From: Diplosphaera chodatii
Taxonomy: Eukaryota; Chlorophyta; Trebouxiophyceae; Prasiolales; Stichococcaceae
Reading direction: 5' to 3'
Assembly (NCBI GenBank): GCA_032358165.1
Contig: JAALGY010000019.1
Location: 2,108,001 to 2,172,000, forward strand
Length of the DNA stretch: 64,000 nt
Every line of letters starts with the position of its first letter. The first letter of the stretch is position 1. The translations under genes and the position numbers were made by a program. The notes below the pieces were generated by a model, which ran no database searches, had not been told where the DNA came from, and was given only the letters and a program-made list of their open reading frames with translations. Of the stretch, positions 48,901 through 59,908 are shown in pieces.

Positions 48901-51490
48901 TCTCGAAAAGGGCGTGGCTTGCAGTCCTGAGCTTTGTCATGCCAGTCTGGTCTCGTCCCACTGGGTCCCTCATGTCTGCGCAACTGTCTGCACAAGAGTG
49001 CATACGCTGTGGATCGCCGTTTACAGCTGCTGACTCGGCAGCTGCGCCCAGGACGACATCTCGCTGCTGCGGGGGGCGGCACGGCGGCGGCGGCCAGCAG
49101 CGCCTGCCGCCGGTGGGCTGCCGCAGCGGCGCAGCTCGCCCACGGGCTATCAGCCGGTGTCCCTGGAGTGGGACATCTGGTGACGCTACGCTGTAATCTG
49201 TCTTCATCTTCGAGAGCTGCCATCAGTCATGTCACCGTGTGGCTGCTGTCTGCTGTCACTTGAGCATACATATCACGGGAGGGCCTACAGCGAGCTGCCG
49301 TCATGAACTCTTTCCAGCTGCCTGCGAGACAAGGGTCCATTTGTACCAGTTCAGCACAGCAGGTTGCTCAGTCAAGGAGCCAAACATGTGGCTCAACTAA
49401 GAAGAGATCTTGCAAAGTGTGTCATTCAGGGTGGACCCTGCGAAACCCTGGGCGCTTGATGCAGCGACGGTGGACCACGGCAGCCCGCAGGCTCTCGTGC
49501 GGCAGGCGAGCAGCTGTCTTGCCATGAGTGTGATATCATGTGACCCCTCTTGCACCGATGCTGCAGGCCTTGTAGTGGTTTGGGCGTCACCACAAAAGCC
49601 ACACCCAACGCTTGTGCTGACGGCACGCTTGTATGGTGCAGTCCGTCTACAGCCACGTGCCACTGTGTGGCACGCGGCTGGCAGCATCCGCGGGGACAGC
49701 GCACATCTCGCGGGAGGGCATCACGCCGCTGGCGTGGCTCAGCCGCTTCGGTCGCTCCGTCAACCGCGGCGTGAGCGGCGACCCGGACGTCCCGCTGCCG
49801 CTGCACGGGCCAGAGCCCTTCACCTACAGGTGTGTGGCACGGCACCATTCCCAACATATGTTTCCTCGTGATGTCATCTCACGGCGGCGGCGGTCAACTT
49901 CGGGGCTGCGCTGTATTGTACCATAGATCCGAGTGGACAGAAAGCCTTTAGTCCTGGAAGGCATTGTACATACTGTCGTGAGTCACAAGATGACGTGAGC
50001 CCAGGCAGAAAGTTGACATGCAGGCTGACCGTGGAGGTGCTAGAGGGCAGCAGGGGCGTGTTTGCATTGGGGGAACAGCGCAGCCGGCAGCACCGCCTGG
50101 CAGTGGAGCTGCGCATCATCGACTCTCCGCTGGCCGTGCAGCCAGGTGAGTTTCTGAGGCAGCATTTGCATGTGTCCAGCAGGCGCCACGACATGTCCAC
50201 CTTCCCTTTAGGGTACCGCAGTATGTCATAAGGGCGATGAGCTCAGCTGAGGGGCGATGAGACAAGCAGGACAAAGCTCCAGTGTGCATGGATGCGGCCG
50301 AAACAAAGGAGTTGCCATGCCATGGTGTCAGTATGTGGTTAGAGCATGGACCCTGACATGCCAGACTTCTGTTGCAGGCCGCGCTGCAGCAGCGATGCAC
50401 ACCAGCACAGGGGTGTGGTTCTGCAGCCAGCAGCTTGACTTCTGGCCGCTGGTGCCCGACCTCGAGGACGCATGCTTGTCGCTGCAGGTGCCCTTCCAGC
50501 CTGCAGTCTGCCTATCTGCACAGTTTGTCCCGAACGTAGGGAGCTCAGAGATGTCCATAGCACCATGCAGCAAGCACAGGGGGGTCTCCTCTATGCAAGC
50601 TGGTGCGCCAATGCCGTTCTGGTTGGGGAACCTGCCCTGGTTTTCGCAGTACATTGGCAGGTCATATAAAGATGAGTCTCTATCTTCGCCGTAGGTGCGT
50701 GAGGTGCGCAGCAGACGGCATGTCGCACGAGGCAGATGGGCGGGCAGCCTTAGCATCTCCCTTGCTTCCGTCCAGGAGCTCCTGCAAAGCTCAGGTTGGG
50801 CGCAGCAGATCGTCAAGTTCTATATTAGAATTAGTAGTACCGATCCCTGGTCACAGATTGTGCCCAAAGCGAGAAGTGAAGCCACACAGCCTGCGCTTGT
50901 TGCTGAGACTGCTTTTTGAGCACATGATCCATGACTGGCATTGTTGCAACGGTATGTTGCCTCCAAACCAACAGGCGGTGGGATCTTGGATGCCTGGTGG
51001 GATGTCAGTACTGATAGGGCCACAGCAGAGGACGCACCACCGCAGGTTGCACCAGCACCCCACCCCGCAGCAGACGCACAGAATGTCAAGCAGAGGCCTG
51101 ACGACAGCCAGACGCCAGCAGGTGATTTTGCACTGGGCCGAAGGTCGTTGCACATGCATGTACTCCTTGTTATCCAGCTGCTGACCATGCAAGATGCATG
51201 AGATATGTTCTGCTGATGTAACAGGACAGCTCCTGAGAGTGGTGCAGAAAGCCTTCCAGGAGGTCTGATGTCCTCGCTGTGTGTGACAGGTGATGCCAAC
51301 GGCAGCGCTCACAGCCACATGTCAGAAGCTGCTGCAGCGCCTGGCGGCAGGGATGCGAGTGCCTTCACGACCCCTGCCGCGGACATCTACTGCGGAGGTC
51401 CCCATGTTGGTGCAGCCACTCTCTCGGCAGAGCCCTGCCGGCTGCGGCTGGCACTGCGATTGCAGAGGGTCAGTGCTGTCGATGCCGTGA
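42929..51490 (+). CDS. Large multi-exon protein of unknown function
   Basis: I do not recognise this product. Exons joined in phase include 42929 to about 43358 (VELRLHAATGLAG, VVAVVKAHAPAP), about 43520-43619 (EEVAVSGPVAVQQGRAIL), about 43740-43869 and 43892-43999 (SRQARHTIAAARLDLTQGVI), about 44184-44681 (basic SRKEQKQKRRKLFRQP, then an Ala-Pro repeat and an acidic Ser-rich end), about 44792-44910 (LTLEWRLVRVGAEGAAQQEV) and 45100-45188 (GLAVSMMSDAVWRDILR). After Ser-rich exons at 45700-48830 come 49050-49190 (SPTGYQPVSLEWDIW), 49640-49829 (ISREGITPLAWLSRFGRSVN), 50013-50144 (KLTCRLTVEVLEGSRGVFAL), 50378-50487 (TGVWFCSQQLDFWPLVPDLE), 50696-50795 and 51225-51268 (LLRVVQKAFQE). The N-terminal beta-rich part with a LALPV end could be an NT-C2-type C2 domain, but this is weak. 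It may be more than one gene. The stop at 51490 lies a few bases before the duplication breakpoint. Confidence 0.5.
44395..44430 (+). repeat. Hexanucleotide repeat (GCCTGC)6 in coding sequence
   Basis: Six GCCTGC units in an exon, read as an Ala-Pro run (about seven Ala-Pro pairs). It is likely length-variable by slippage without frame change. Confidence 0.9.
48791..48811 (+). repeat. (AGC)7 trinucleotide repeat encoding poly-Ser
   Basis: Seven AGC units at the end of an exon of the unknown 43-51 kb gene, just before a GAG codon and a GTGTGT donor. Confidence 0.85.
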
Positions 51491-51700
51491 GCAGGTTGCT
51501 TTCATTTTCTGTCTTGGTGTGAGGCTGCTGATAGTGCCAGTGGTTCGCGGTTGGTGCAGTGGCAGCACGGCTGCACACTCCGAGACTGTGCCTGCTGAAC
51601 CATGCATGCATTGTAGTCATGTAACCCCAGTTTCTGCTACCCACGTCATGATGAAGTTCACCAGAGAAGGGGTGACTGCTGGTCTGCAACTGAAATGCAG

Positions 51701-54700
51701 GACCCCACAGCCGATACTCTGTGCTCGACAAGATCGTGCCGGCGTACTACCACCGCCTGGAGGCCGACGGCAGCATCTGCGGCAGCGCCTTTGGCGCCAA
51801 CAATGCGGCGGAGCATGCGATGATGGAGCGCCTGGTGATCGACGACCTGCTGCACTGGGCGCGGCAGGACAGGGTGGGTGCACTCTGTTGTGCTTTGCCC
51901 GCCGAGAACGAGCGCTTGCACACTCGCTGGGTTAACACATGCTGCAGTGCCTCCAGCGACAGTGCTGCTCTGCTGCTGTGCTCATGTCCCCACCATCCAA
52001 AGCCTGGACAGCAAGCAGCCCTCCATGACTGGAAAAACCACAGCATCTGCCAGCTGGCGTTGGAGGCTGTGTGGCATCCACTTTGGCGCTTGTGCATGCC
52101 AAACATGGACGCTGCATCTGCAATGCAAGCACCGGGGGAGTCACGCACCACACGCTGCTGCTGGGGCACAGGACATGCCTGCAATAATAGGAGGGCCTGG
52201 GGCAGAAGTGGTATACGCAGTGTGATAGTATCCCCGACGTCGTGCTGCTGCAGGTGGATGGCTTCCGCTTCGACATTATGAGCTGCCTGATGGTGTCGAC
52301 GATGGAGAAGGCACGCGACGCGCTGCGGGGCCTGACGCTGGACGCGGACGGCGTCGACGGCGGCGGCATGCTGCTGTACGGCGAGGGCTGGGACTTTGGC
52401 GAGGTGTGAGTCCCAGTGCGCTCACCTGGTGGCTCGACACATTGCTGCAATAGTTTGGTTGTGATCTCCCTGCGCAACGTCTGCCATAAGCACAGCCGGT
52501 GAGATGGCACCTGCTAGGGTGGCCACCTCTACTGGCATGGCGTCAAACAGTAGATGTGCAGCCCTTTTCCACGGATGTCCCCATCGGACGTGGCTGCGTG
52601 AAGCCTGCCTGTTTCTTCAGATGTGTTGTTACGCTGGCGCAGGTGACGGGCAACCAGCGCGGCCGCAACGCCAGCCAGCTCAACCTGGCGGGCACCGGCA
52701 TCGGCTCCTTCAACGACCGCCTGCGGGACGCGGTGCTGGGCGGCAGCCCCTTTGCCCCCTCCAGGTGCCTTTCATCTGAAAGGAGGCTCTGCAACTATTT
52801 ATTGCCATTCAATAGGGGCGCTGGCTGCCTGCTATACAAAAGGAAGGTCTGTACCAGCAGGCTGGCTGCATCATGCACACATCAGTAAGCTCAGCCTGTT
52901 CGGCTGGCACTGCAAGTACCAATGGGAACCTCGCCTCACCTTCACTGCCCCCAGGGAGCAAGGCTTTGTGAATGGCCTGGCGCTGCAGCCGAACGCGCAC
53001 ATGACGGCGGCGCTGCCGCCGCCGGACCACCGGGAGCTGCTGGGCCGGCTGACGGATGCCGCGCTGGTGTCCCTGGCCGGCAACCTGCGCAGCTTCGAGC
53101 TGGAGGACCACACAGGGCGCACCGTGAAAGGTGTGCCCCTGGCTACACCCTAAACCCTGAACCCATCTGAGCTGGAGGGACCACATCGGCCGCCTAGTGA
53201 CAGATGTGCTGCTGGGGCAGCTGCTGTATCGGCATGGCGGCTGTGGGTGGCAGTGGCTGTCTTTTGGTGTGTACCATACCTTGTGGAGATGGATGTGCTC
53301 CAGATTATCTTGATGGCAACGTGTGATAAACTGCTGACCTGGCCACCCATAGCCAGCTCTTTGTTGGCCAGCTCTTTGATCATCCGAAATACCAACAAGC
53401 TACAATGATATGACCGTGCCGTGCAACAGGCCGGCAGGTGTTGTACAACGGCACCCAGCCGGCGGGCTATGCTGCGGAGCCGTGCGAGACGGTCAACTAC
53501 GTGAGCTGCCACGACGGCGAGGTGCTGTTCGACCAGCTCGTCATGAAGCCGCAGGAGCAGGTGCATTGCTGAGAAATCAGTCAGGCACTCTGCGAACATG
53601 CTGGGTGTTGAAGCAGGGAGTCTCAGTGTCCTACCCTATGTCATGGCCTGAGGTGTCTAGCGGCAGGTTCTGCTTCTGCTCTACACCTTGATAGGACACG
53701 TGGCACAGCTGGTTTATCTGCGAGCTGGCGGGATGCCCTGTGGCTACCAGCAGAGTGAATGCCGTGTGTCACCCGGGCAGGACACGACACGCTGCTGCCG
53801 CGCCCTCCTGTTGCTCCCGACTGACCGGTGAATGCCGGTATCAAGAGGCCACAGCTGCGATGCAGGCCACTGCGGAGCAGAGGGCGCGCATGGCGACGCT
53901 GGCGCAGTGGATCGTTGCGCTCAGCCAGGGCATCGTGTTCTTCCATGCCGGTGACGTGCTGCTGCGATCCAAGAGCCTGGACCGCGACTCATATGACTTG
54001 GGTATGACACCTGAACATGATCTGTTCAATTGCTGCAGTCCAGGGCAGCTGTGCCTGCATACTCATGTGGTCATGCTACTAGGCATACAGTCGAAGTCAA
54101 GTCATGCAGTGTCACTGCTGCCATGCATGGACTACTCTGCAGTGAGAGCCTTCTGTCTTCATGCTATGCTGCCTGACGGACCTCTGCTATGCCAAGCAGA
54201 AATGATTATCAAACCGCTGACTGACTGAATGACTGCTGCTGACGTGTGACCGCAGGTGACTGGTTCAATCGGCTGGACTGGACTGGGACGCACAACAACT
54301 TTGGCATCGGGCTGCCAGGTGCCTCCAAGAACGAGGGGCACTGGCCCGAGAAGCGGCCGTTCCTTGCACGAAAGGTGCGGCATGCATGCACACTTGCTGC
54401 AACGCCATATTAGAAGGCTGACGTGAGGCGCTGGACAGGGTAGCTGGAGCAGTGTGCCTGTTGGAAAACCCTTTGCGCTTTCGCTTCGTGATAGCCGCAT
54501 GGCATCAACCCTGACGGCTCCTTTGTTGCGACCCCGCAGGAACTGCAACCAGGGCCTGAGCTCATGCAGCGCACGAAAGCTGCGTTTCTGGCTGCGCTGC
54601 GGGTGCGCTACTCATCGCCGCTCTTTCGACTGCCCACCGCCGCTGCAATCCAGGCGCGGCTGCGGCTGCACAACACAGGACCCCAGCAGGTGAGCATGCA

Positions 54701-55384
54701 GCAGTGCTGCACATGCAAGCATGGCACCATGCTCGAGGGAAGGAGGGAGGTCGTCACGTCATTCTCACCTTGTCAGCCCTGCGCATTGAGCTCTGCAGCG
54801 CCCTGCGCAACCCGATCTGTCGACCTGGGTGTCTGACATGCTGATGTGTGCCAGCGGCTTGTTGCATCAGTCGTGTCATGCACATACAGGTGCCGGGGCT
54901 CATCGTGATGGAGCTGCTGAGCGCTGATGCCACCGGCACAGCTGGCGGCGTCCAGGACCCGAAGTATGAGCGCATTGTGGTGGCGTTCAACGCACGACCC
55001 GAAGCACACCTGCTGAACTGGCCGCCAGGTCTGCAGCTTGTGCTCCTGGCTGCTGCAGCACTTGCATACTGTATCAATCTCACTGTTCATAGACACAGTC
55101 GCAAACCCTAAACATGCAGACCCTACACATGCAGTTTGCATGGTCTAATGTGGCAGTGAAAACCCTTGTGCGGAGGGGAAACATGGGGTTGCGCACATAT
55201 AGCAAACTGTAAACCGTGCAACCTGTGCTGTGCAGGGGCAGAGCGGCTGCAACTCCACCCGGAGCTGCCCGACTGGATGGCTGATGCCAGCAGCGTCAGT
55301 GACAGGCCGCAAGCCAGAGCCACATGGGTACCGGCACGCAGCGCTGTTGTGCTGGTGCAGCCACGGCAGGTGATGGATAGCTGA
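51701..55384 (+). pseudogene. 5'-truncated limit dextrinase copy (exons 11-20 only)
   Basis: Ten exons equivalent to exons 11-20 of the gene at 25419-32329, all with open frames and intact GT-AG sites. The first is 51701-51873 ([20 protein letters not shown]); the stop is at 55382-55384. It keeps [10 protein letters not shown] (nucleophile Asp), [11 protein letters not shown] (acid/base Glu) and YVSCHDGEV. It lacks the whole N-terminal half and GH13 region I (VVLDVVYNH), so the barrel cannot be complete. Changes include ARQYR to [14 protein letters not shown] to AGDVLLRSK, and a one-base insertion at the original stop that extends the end to VMDS. There is no start codon or transit peptide of its own. 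It is probably a gene fragment, but the open frames mean it is recent, or used as part of a chimeric transcript with the upstream gene. Confidence 0.8.
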
Positions 55385-55423
55385 ACATTTAACGTACTTG
55401 AACGATAGCGAGTCTCGAATAGC

Positions 55424-55428
55424 TGTAA
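55424..55428 (+). promoter_or_regulatory. TGTAA polyadenylation signal after the truncated copy
   Basis: TGTAA 40 nt after the stop, in the position equivalent to that of the full-length gene. Confidence 0.5.
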
Positions 55429-55819
55429 CAAATTCCACTGGGGTGCTGTTGCAAGGTTCATTGTTGAGACGCATGTGTGCCTCCAGAACACAGGGTGTTG
55501 GCCTGTCAATACGTTTCGACGATGTTCATGTGGAACATACACATGTCGCATACAGTATTATATTGCAAGCTAGCAGTTAAGCCTGACTAACCTATTCTGA
55601 TGGACTGAGTGAGTAGCATTGGCTTGATGTGCGATTGCGAACTGTAAAGCGATGCAGTTGGCATCACTGCCTCTTGCGCTGCAATCCTCGAAATCGCTGC
55701 AGAGAAACCATCTTGGGTCATCCCGCCCTGCAAAACCTGCCTCGTCGTGCGTGTCCACGTATCAGCCATCTTTACCCAGTGACTGTATGCACGCGCCAGA
55801 CAAGCAACGATGTTCATGA

Positions 55820-58800
55820 CGCCATCATGCTCATGCTGGCCTGCAAGCAAAGCAAAGTGCATGCCATGTGGTCAGCCGCAGGGCTTGTAGACTCGCCCTG
55901 CTTCGGACTGCTGCAGGCCAGCACAGCTGATATTGGTGCATCCAGAGACATGTATACTCTCTTGCTTTTGTACGACTTGCGGTGCTGCATCACCTGCAGA
56001 TACCACACCGCCGACGCCTTCTGGTTCCACCTGGACAACCCTGCAACATAAACGCTGCAAGCCACAGAGCGGTGCTTTGTTCCTCTTCCCGGGAGTGGAT
56101 GAAGAGGTTGCATTCCTGCGTATTATGGCCCAGAATCTATGGGGCAATGCAGCGGTTGCGCTGCAGCATGACGTCAAGGCGGCGCATGTCTGTGAGTTTC
56201 GCATCGCCAGAGGGAGCTGCGTTGCTGGACGCAGTCGCCTGATACCAGGAATATCATAGGTTGAGGGCGAGCACAGCTGTAATGAAGCATACATTTCGTG
56301 CACCCACTATACAAAGCATGGCGCTATTCCTGGATACCAGCGCTGTTCCTGCCTGTGTGGCCATAGAGCATCTGTCCACTTTGACCGGGACGTGGACACC
56401 GTGGTTGATGAGACATGCGTCGAGCATTACAGAGCAGCCACAAGCAGCCAACGGCTGTGTGAGTAATTCTGACTAATACTGCAGGGGGCCCGAAGTCGCG
56501 ACTCACTGAGTCTGCTTCGTCTGTGAACGAGCAAGTTGGCGAAACCTCTCTTTGCAGCAACACGCACCGCAAATGTTTAGGCCAAAAGACGGCTGATCAT
56601 CCTGGTATCGCCGCAAGACAAAGCAGTGCTGCTTTGCAATTCGACTGCACTAGATCCCAATCTGCGAGCAAGGTGCTCCCAAGCAGCTATTGCACATCCA
56701 AGAGCGCCCAGTGGCTGCAGAGGAGGTGGATACCGTCCTGCTAACCTCAGGGCAGCCATGCCCCTCAATGGCCAGGTACGGCACACGTTACCAAGCAAGC
56801 GACACTTGCATTGTCCCCCACGCTTGCGGGTACTTGCCACAGCACCCTGGGATCCGGACGAGCTTGTATTCATGCCATGCTTACGTAATAAACAGCCTGT
56901 AGCTGAGTCGATCGGCGATACATGTGCCTGCTGTCACCCTGCCGCATGCCGCCAGGCGCATCAGCTGCCGGCTGCCATGCCGCCTTCGCCTGCTGCCTAG
57001 CCTGCATGCCACGCCATTGCCCGGCTGCATCCTGCTCCACTAAGTATGCACTTGACTGCACGGCTCGTGGGTTGTAAAAGTGTTGGTGTCGGCTGCAGGT
57101 GGCCTGCGCGCCAGCGGTGACTGCTGCCAGCAGCCTGTGCAACCTGCAGGCACTGCGCTCCAAGTAAGGCGAATTTCATGGCAATGGCCGCCACCACATG
57201 CACAAGCACCAGCATTGCAAGGTATGCACAATGCTGTTCCAAAAGTGGTGTGGTGACCACCGTGCACAAGTGTGTGACATGTATGAAGCCTGACAGCCCT
57301 GTGCTGTTGCAGGTGCACACCCAACGCACCCATTTGTGCCAAGCCAACCAACCGCCAGATCCAGAGGCGTGGGCTGCGGGAGGGGCGCGCTGCTTCCAGG
57401 CCCAGCCTGCAAGTGGCATGCTCTGCTGCTCAGGAGGAGCCGGCGAGTTCTTCAAACGACTACTGGACTCCTGAAAGGGAGCCGGAGCGGTGAGGTTGTC
57501 CCTCATGCTGGCATGATCGACAGTGGGGTCGCACTGCACAACAGTGGCTAAACCGATGGGTTAGTGCATGCACAGCACAACGTACAGAGCAACCAATGCA
57601 GCTGCTGCATTGCTGCCACCCATCTCGTGCCCCATGAGTAATGTGCGCATGCTGAAAATCCTGCAGGCGTGCGCTGTCCATGCGCACCGAGCGGCAGGCC
57701 TTTCAGGACGTGCTGCCATTCTGCAAGCGGCGTGACGTGATCAACTTCCTGCCAACCACGCCGACCACAGCCAGGGCAGAAGCTCATCCGCTCGTTCTGG
57801 AGGCAGCATTCCTCCAGGCCCTGGTGGGCGGCTGGAATGGCGATGCCAGCGTTCGTGCGTACAATCCACCATTCACGGTAATGCCTCGCATTGCTGCCTT
57901 TGCGGTGCTGACGCTGCTGGGCCCTGCCTTGGTGCCTTCACCCTGCACCCAGCAATCAAGTGTCTGACTTGTCAGCAAGGCATCTCTGATCTTGTGCTGA
58001 CAAAGCGCTGATCTATCTGCCACTGTTTTACAGGAGTATGATATGCCTGTGGGCATGTCGGAGCAGCACTACCCAGAGCGTTGGGTGGGTGCAGTGGCAT
58101 ACTGGGCCATTCTGCAGCCATTCAACACCTTTGGGCTTGCACTGTACGGGAAGGACGAAGCCATCATCGCCCAGCTCAACTCCCGGACTGCTGATGTCAA
58201 GTCAAACCGTCCGGAAGTGGTGGCCGAAGACGCACCCGCGCCGGTGGCAGACATAAACATGACCTGGCGTGATCGCCAGGTCATAACAGGCAAGAACTTG
58301 GCCCGACTGATCCAGCAGTGCATCTTCTGCCAGAGCTGCCTGCCATCGCATGCCCGGCAGGCGAGCGCATCACCAGCAGTCAGATACGAGCCTTGAAGTC
58401 GCACTGTGCGCTGCGCCGCTGCTGGGACAAACTGCTTGTCCCTTCCAGCAGCCTGCACTGCAGGGTCGGTCGCGCGAGCAACTGCCTGACGCAAGCTCTC
58501 TTGTTGCTGTGCAGTCGAGCTGAAGTCTGGCAGAACCCTCAGCTTTCCAGAGGACGTGCCCACCCACCAGGTGGCGACGGCGGCGCTGCAGATGGACACC
58601 ACCAGGGAGGGCCATAAAGCAGAGGACTGGCCGGCAGCGCAGCAGCTGATCAACCAGGTGCAGCAGCAGTACCCAAAGTGCGATGTGCACATCAGCCACG
58701 CACTGGACCAGGTGTGCGGCCAGCTCACGCACGATGGGCATTCGCCCTGCTTCGCACTGCTGGGGAACCTCTGGCAGTGGGTGGCTATCACCAACATCCC

Positions 58801-59032
58801 AGACTGGCTGCTGCGTGCCTGCTGGGAAGACAGCCTGCCAGAAGCAGAGCTGCGGCAGCTTCTGCGAGACTACATTGGCAGCAGGCAGCTGTACATCACC
58901 AGGGTGTACAGCACCTACGAGCCCGGCCAGCCGCTGCAGCTGTTCCGTGCAACGTCGGAACTGGCACGCAAGGTCAGCCGCATTCGCGATGGCCCCCCAC
59001 CGGCAGTCCAGCGTGTCCCACTAACGAGCTGA
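55820..59032 (+). CDS. Unknown protein with a PD-(D/E)XK-like ELK motif
   Basis: Start not determined. Probable exons: about 56070-56190 (FPGVDEEVAFLRIMAQNLWG, QHDVKAAHV), about 56320-56458 (SVHFDRDVDTVVDETCVEHY), about 56652-56775 (LLHIQERPVAAEEVDTVLLT), about 57100-57165 joined in phase to about 57311-57490 (PNAPICAKPTNRQIQRRGLR, SSSNDYWTPEREPER), 57667-57877 (RTERQAFQDVLPFCKRRDVI, LVLEAAFLQALVGGW), from 58035 (EYDMPVGMSEQHYPERWVGA, PFNTFGLALYGKDEAI), and about 58513-59032 (VELKSGRTLSFPEDVPTHQV, CFALLGNLWQWVAITNIPDW). The VELKSG stretch resembles the E-x-K end of a PD-(D/E)XK nuclease fold and is preceded by PVADINMTW, which could supply the Asp. Such folds accompany kinase-like domains in Crinkler-type proteins, and a kinase-like gene follows 877 bp downstream. 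The assignment is inference. The donor of the exon ending near 58260-58370 is unclear. Confidence 0.45.
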
Positions 59033-59908
59033 GCGCCAATGGAAGCACAGGCGAGCGGAGGCGCAGGTTCCACATCTGCTCGCAGTGGCAACCATAGTCC
59101 GATCTGCAAGTGCTCAGGCACCTTGCAGGCGCCAGAACCCCATGCAGCAGGTCACACCCCAGCCGCTTGTTACAGTACACAATGGTGTACTGCCATGGGA
59201 TTGCGATCTTGATTGTGCGCTGCAAAACCTGGCCTGTCTGAGAGACAGTGACGTTTTCACTCGGTCCTGACATGGTGTGAGAAAAGTACCTTCCGTCCAT
59301 TGCTGACCATTGGTTTGGCGCACTCTGGAAATGGCCCTGCGGCATGCTGCCAGCTAGCATGCATCTGTATCGCCGCCTGTGGCACCGTCTGCTGTCGCAG
59401 CATCCGTCCCAACACCTGACACGCCCGCTTCTCAGCGAATGTATATCACGGCATAAGAGCCTTTGTTGGTGAGACACTTGGCACCCACATTGCCATGCAC
59501 AGCAACAAGTGGTGACGCGAATGTCTTGACATGACAGGCGCTGGATGGAATGCCAGCCCTTTGCACAGCATTGAGGCACTCGAGAGTTTTGTACCGCCAG
59601 TTTGTTGCCACAATGTTGACCAGTGACGTGGGATGCCGGCATCCCCGATGACTCATCGGCGATGACTCGTTGCCGGGTGTAGGTTTATTTATTATAATCA
59701 GCCCCCTTTGAGCACTGCCCACTTCCACACTCGACTTTGACTCCTCACATCTGAGATCACTTCAGTGCTTACATTGATCGCTTCTCCGTTGCCGTGCAAA
59801 CTACCATGCACAATTTGACCACTATGTGTGCGTGATTATGCGTAACATCACCGTGGTCAGCATCGCTGCAAAATCTGCGTAGCAGAAGGTTCTGAAGTTG
59901 GTTGCTGC
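59033..59908. other. Intergenic region before the kinase-like gene
   Basis: About 875 bp between two genes on the same strand. It should contain the 3' UTR of the first and the promoter of the second. The stretch near 59680-59700 is AT-rich. I see no coding exon. Confidence 0.45.

Larger units (their letters stand above)
51497..55715 (+). repeat. Segmental duplication, second copy
   Basis: Homologous in the same orientation to 28507-32680, about 19 kb away. Exon sequence is close to identical. Introns show substitutions and small indels but still align, for example GTGTGAGGCTGCTG near both left ends and GATAGCGAGTCTCG-like sequence after the stop. No terminal repeats or target-site duplication were seen at the edges. 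Confidence 0.88.

Noticed and set aside
50820..51318. Minus-strand ORFs of 150-160 codons
   Set aside because: No motif, no splice context, and they overlap plus-strand exons with consistent phase.
51497..55715. Retrocopy or transposon-borne origin of the second limit dextrinase copy
   Set aside because: Introns are retained, there is no poly(A) tract, and no terminal repeats or target-site duplications are visible.
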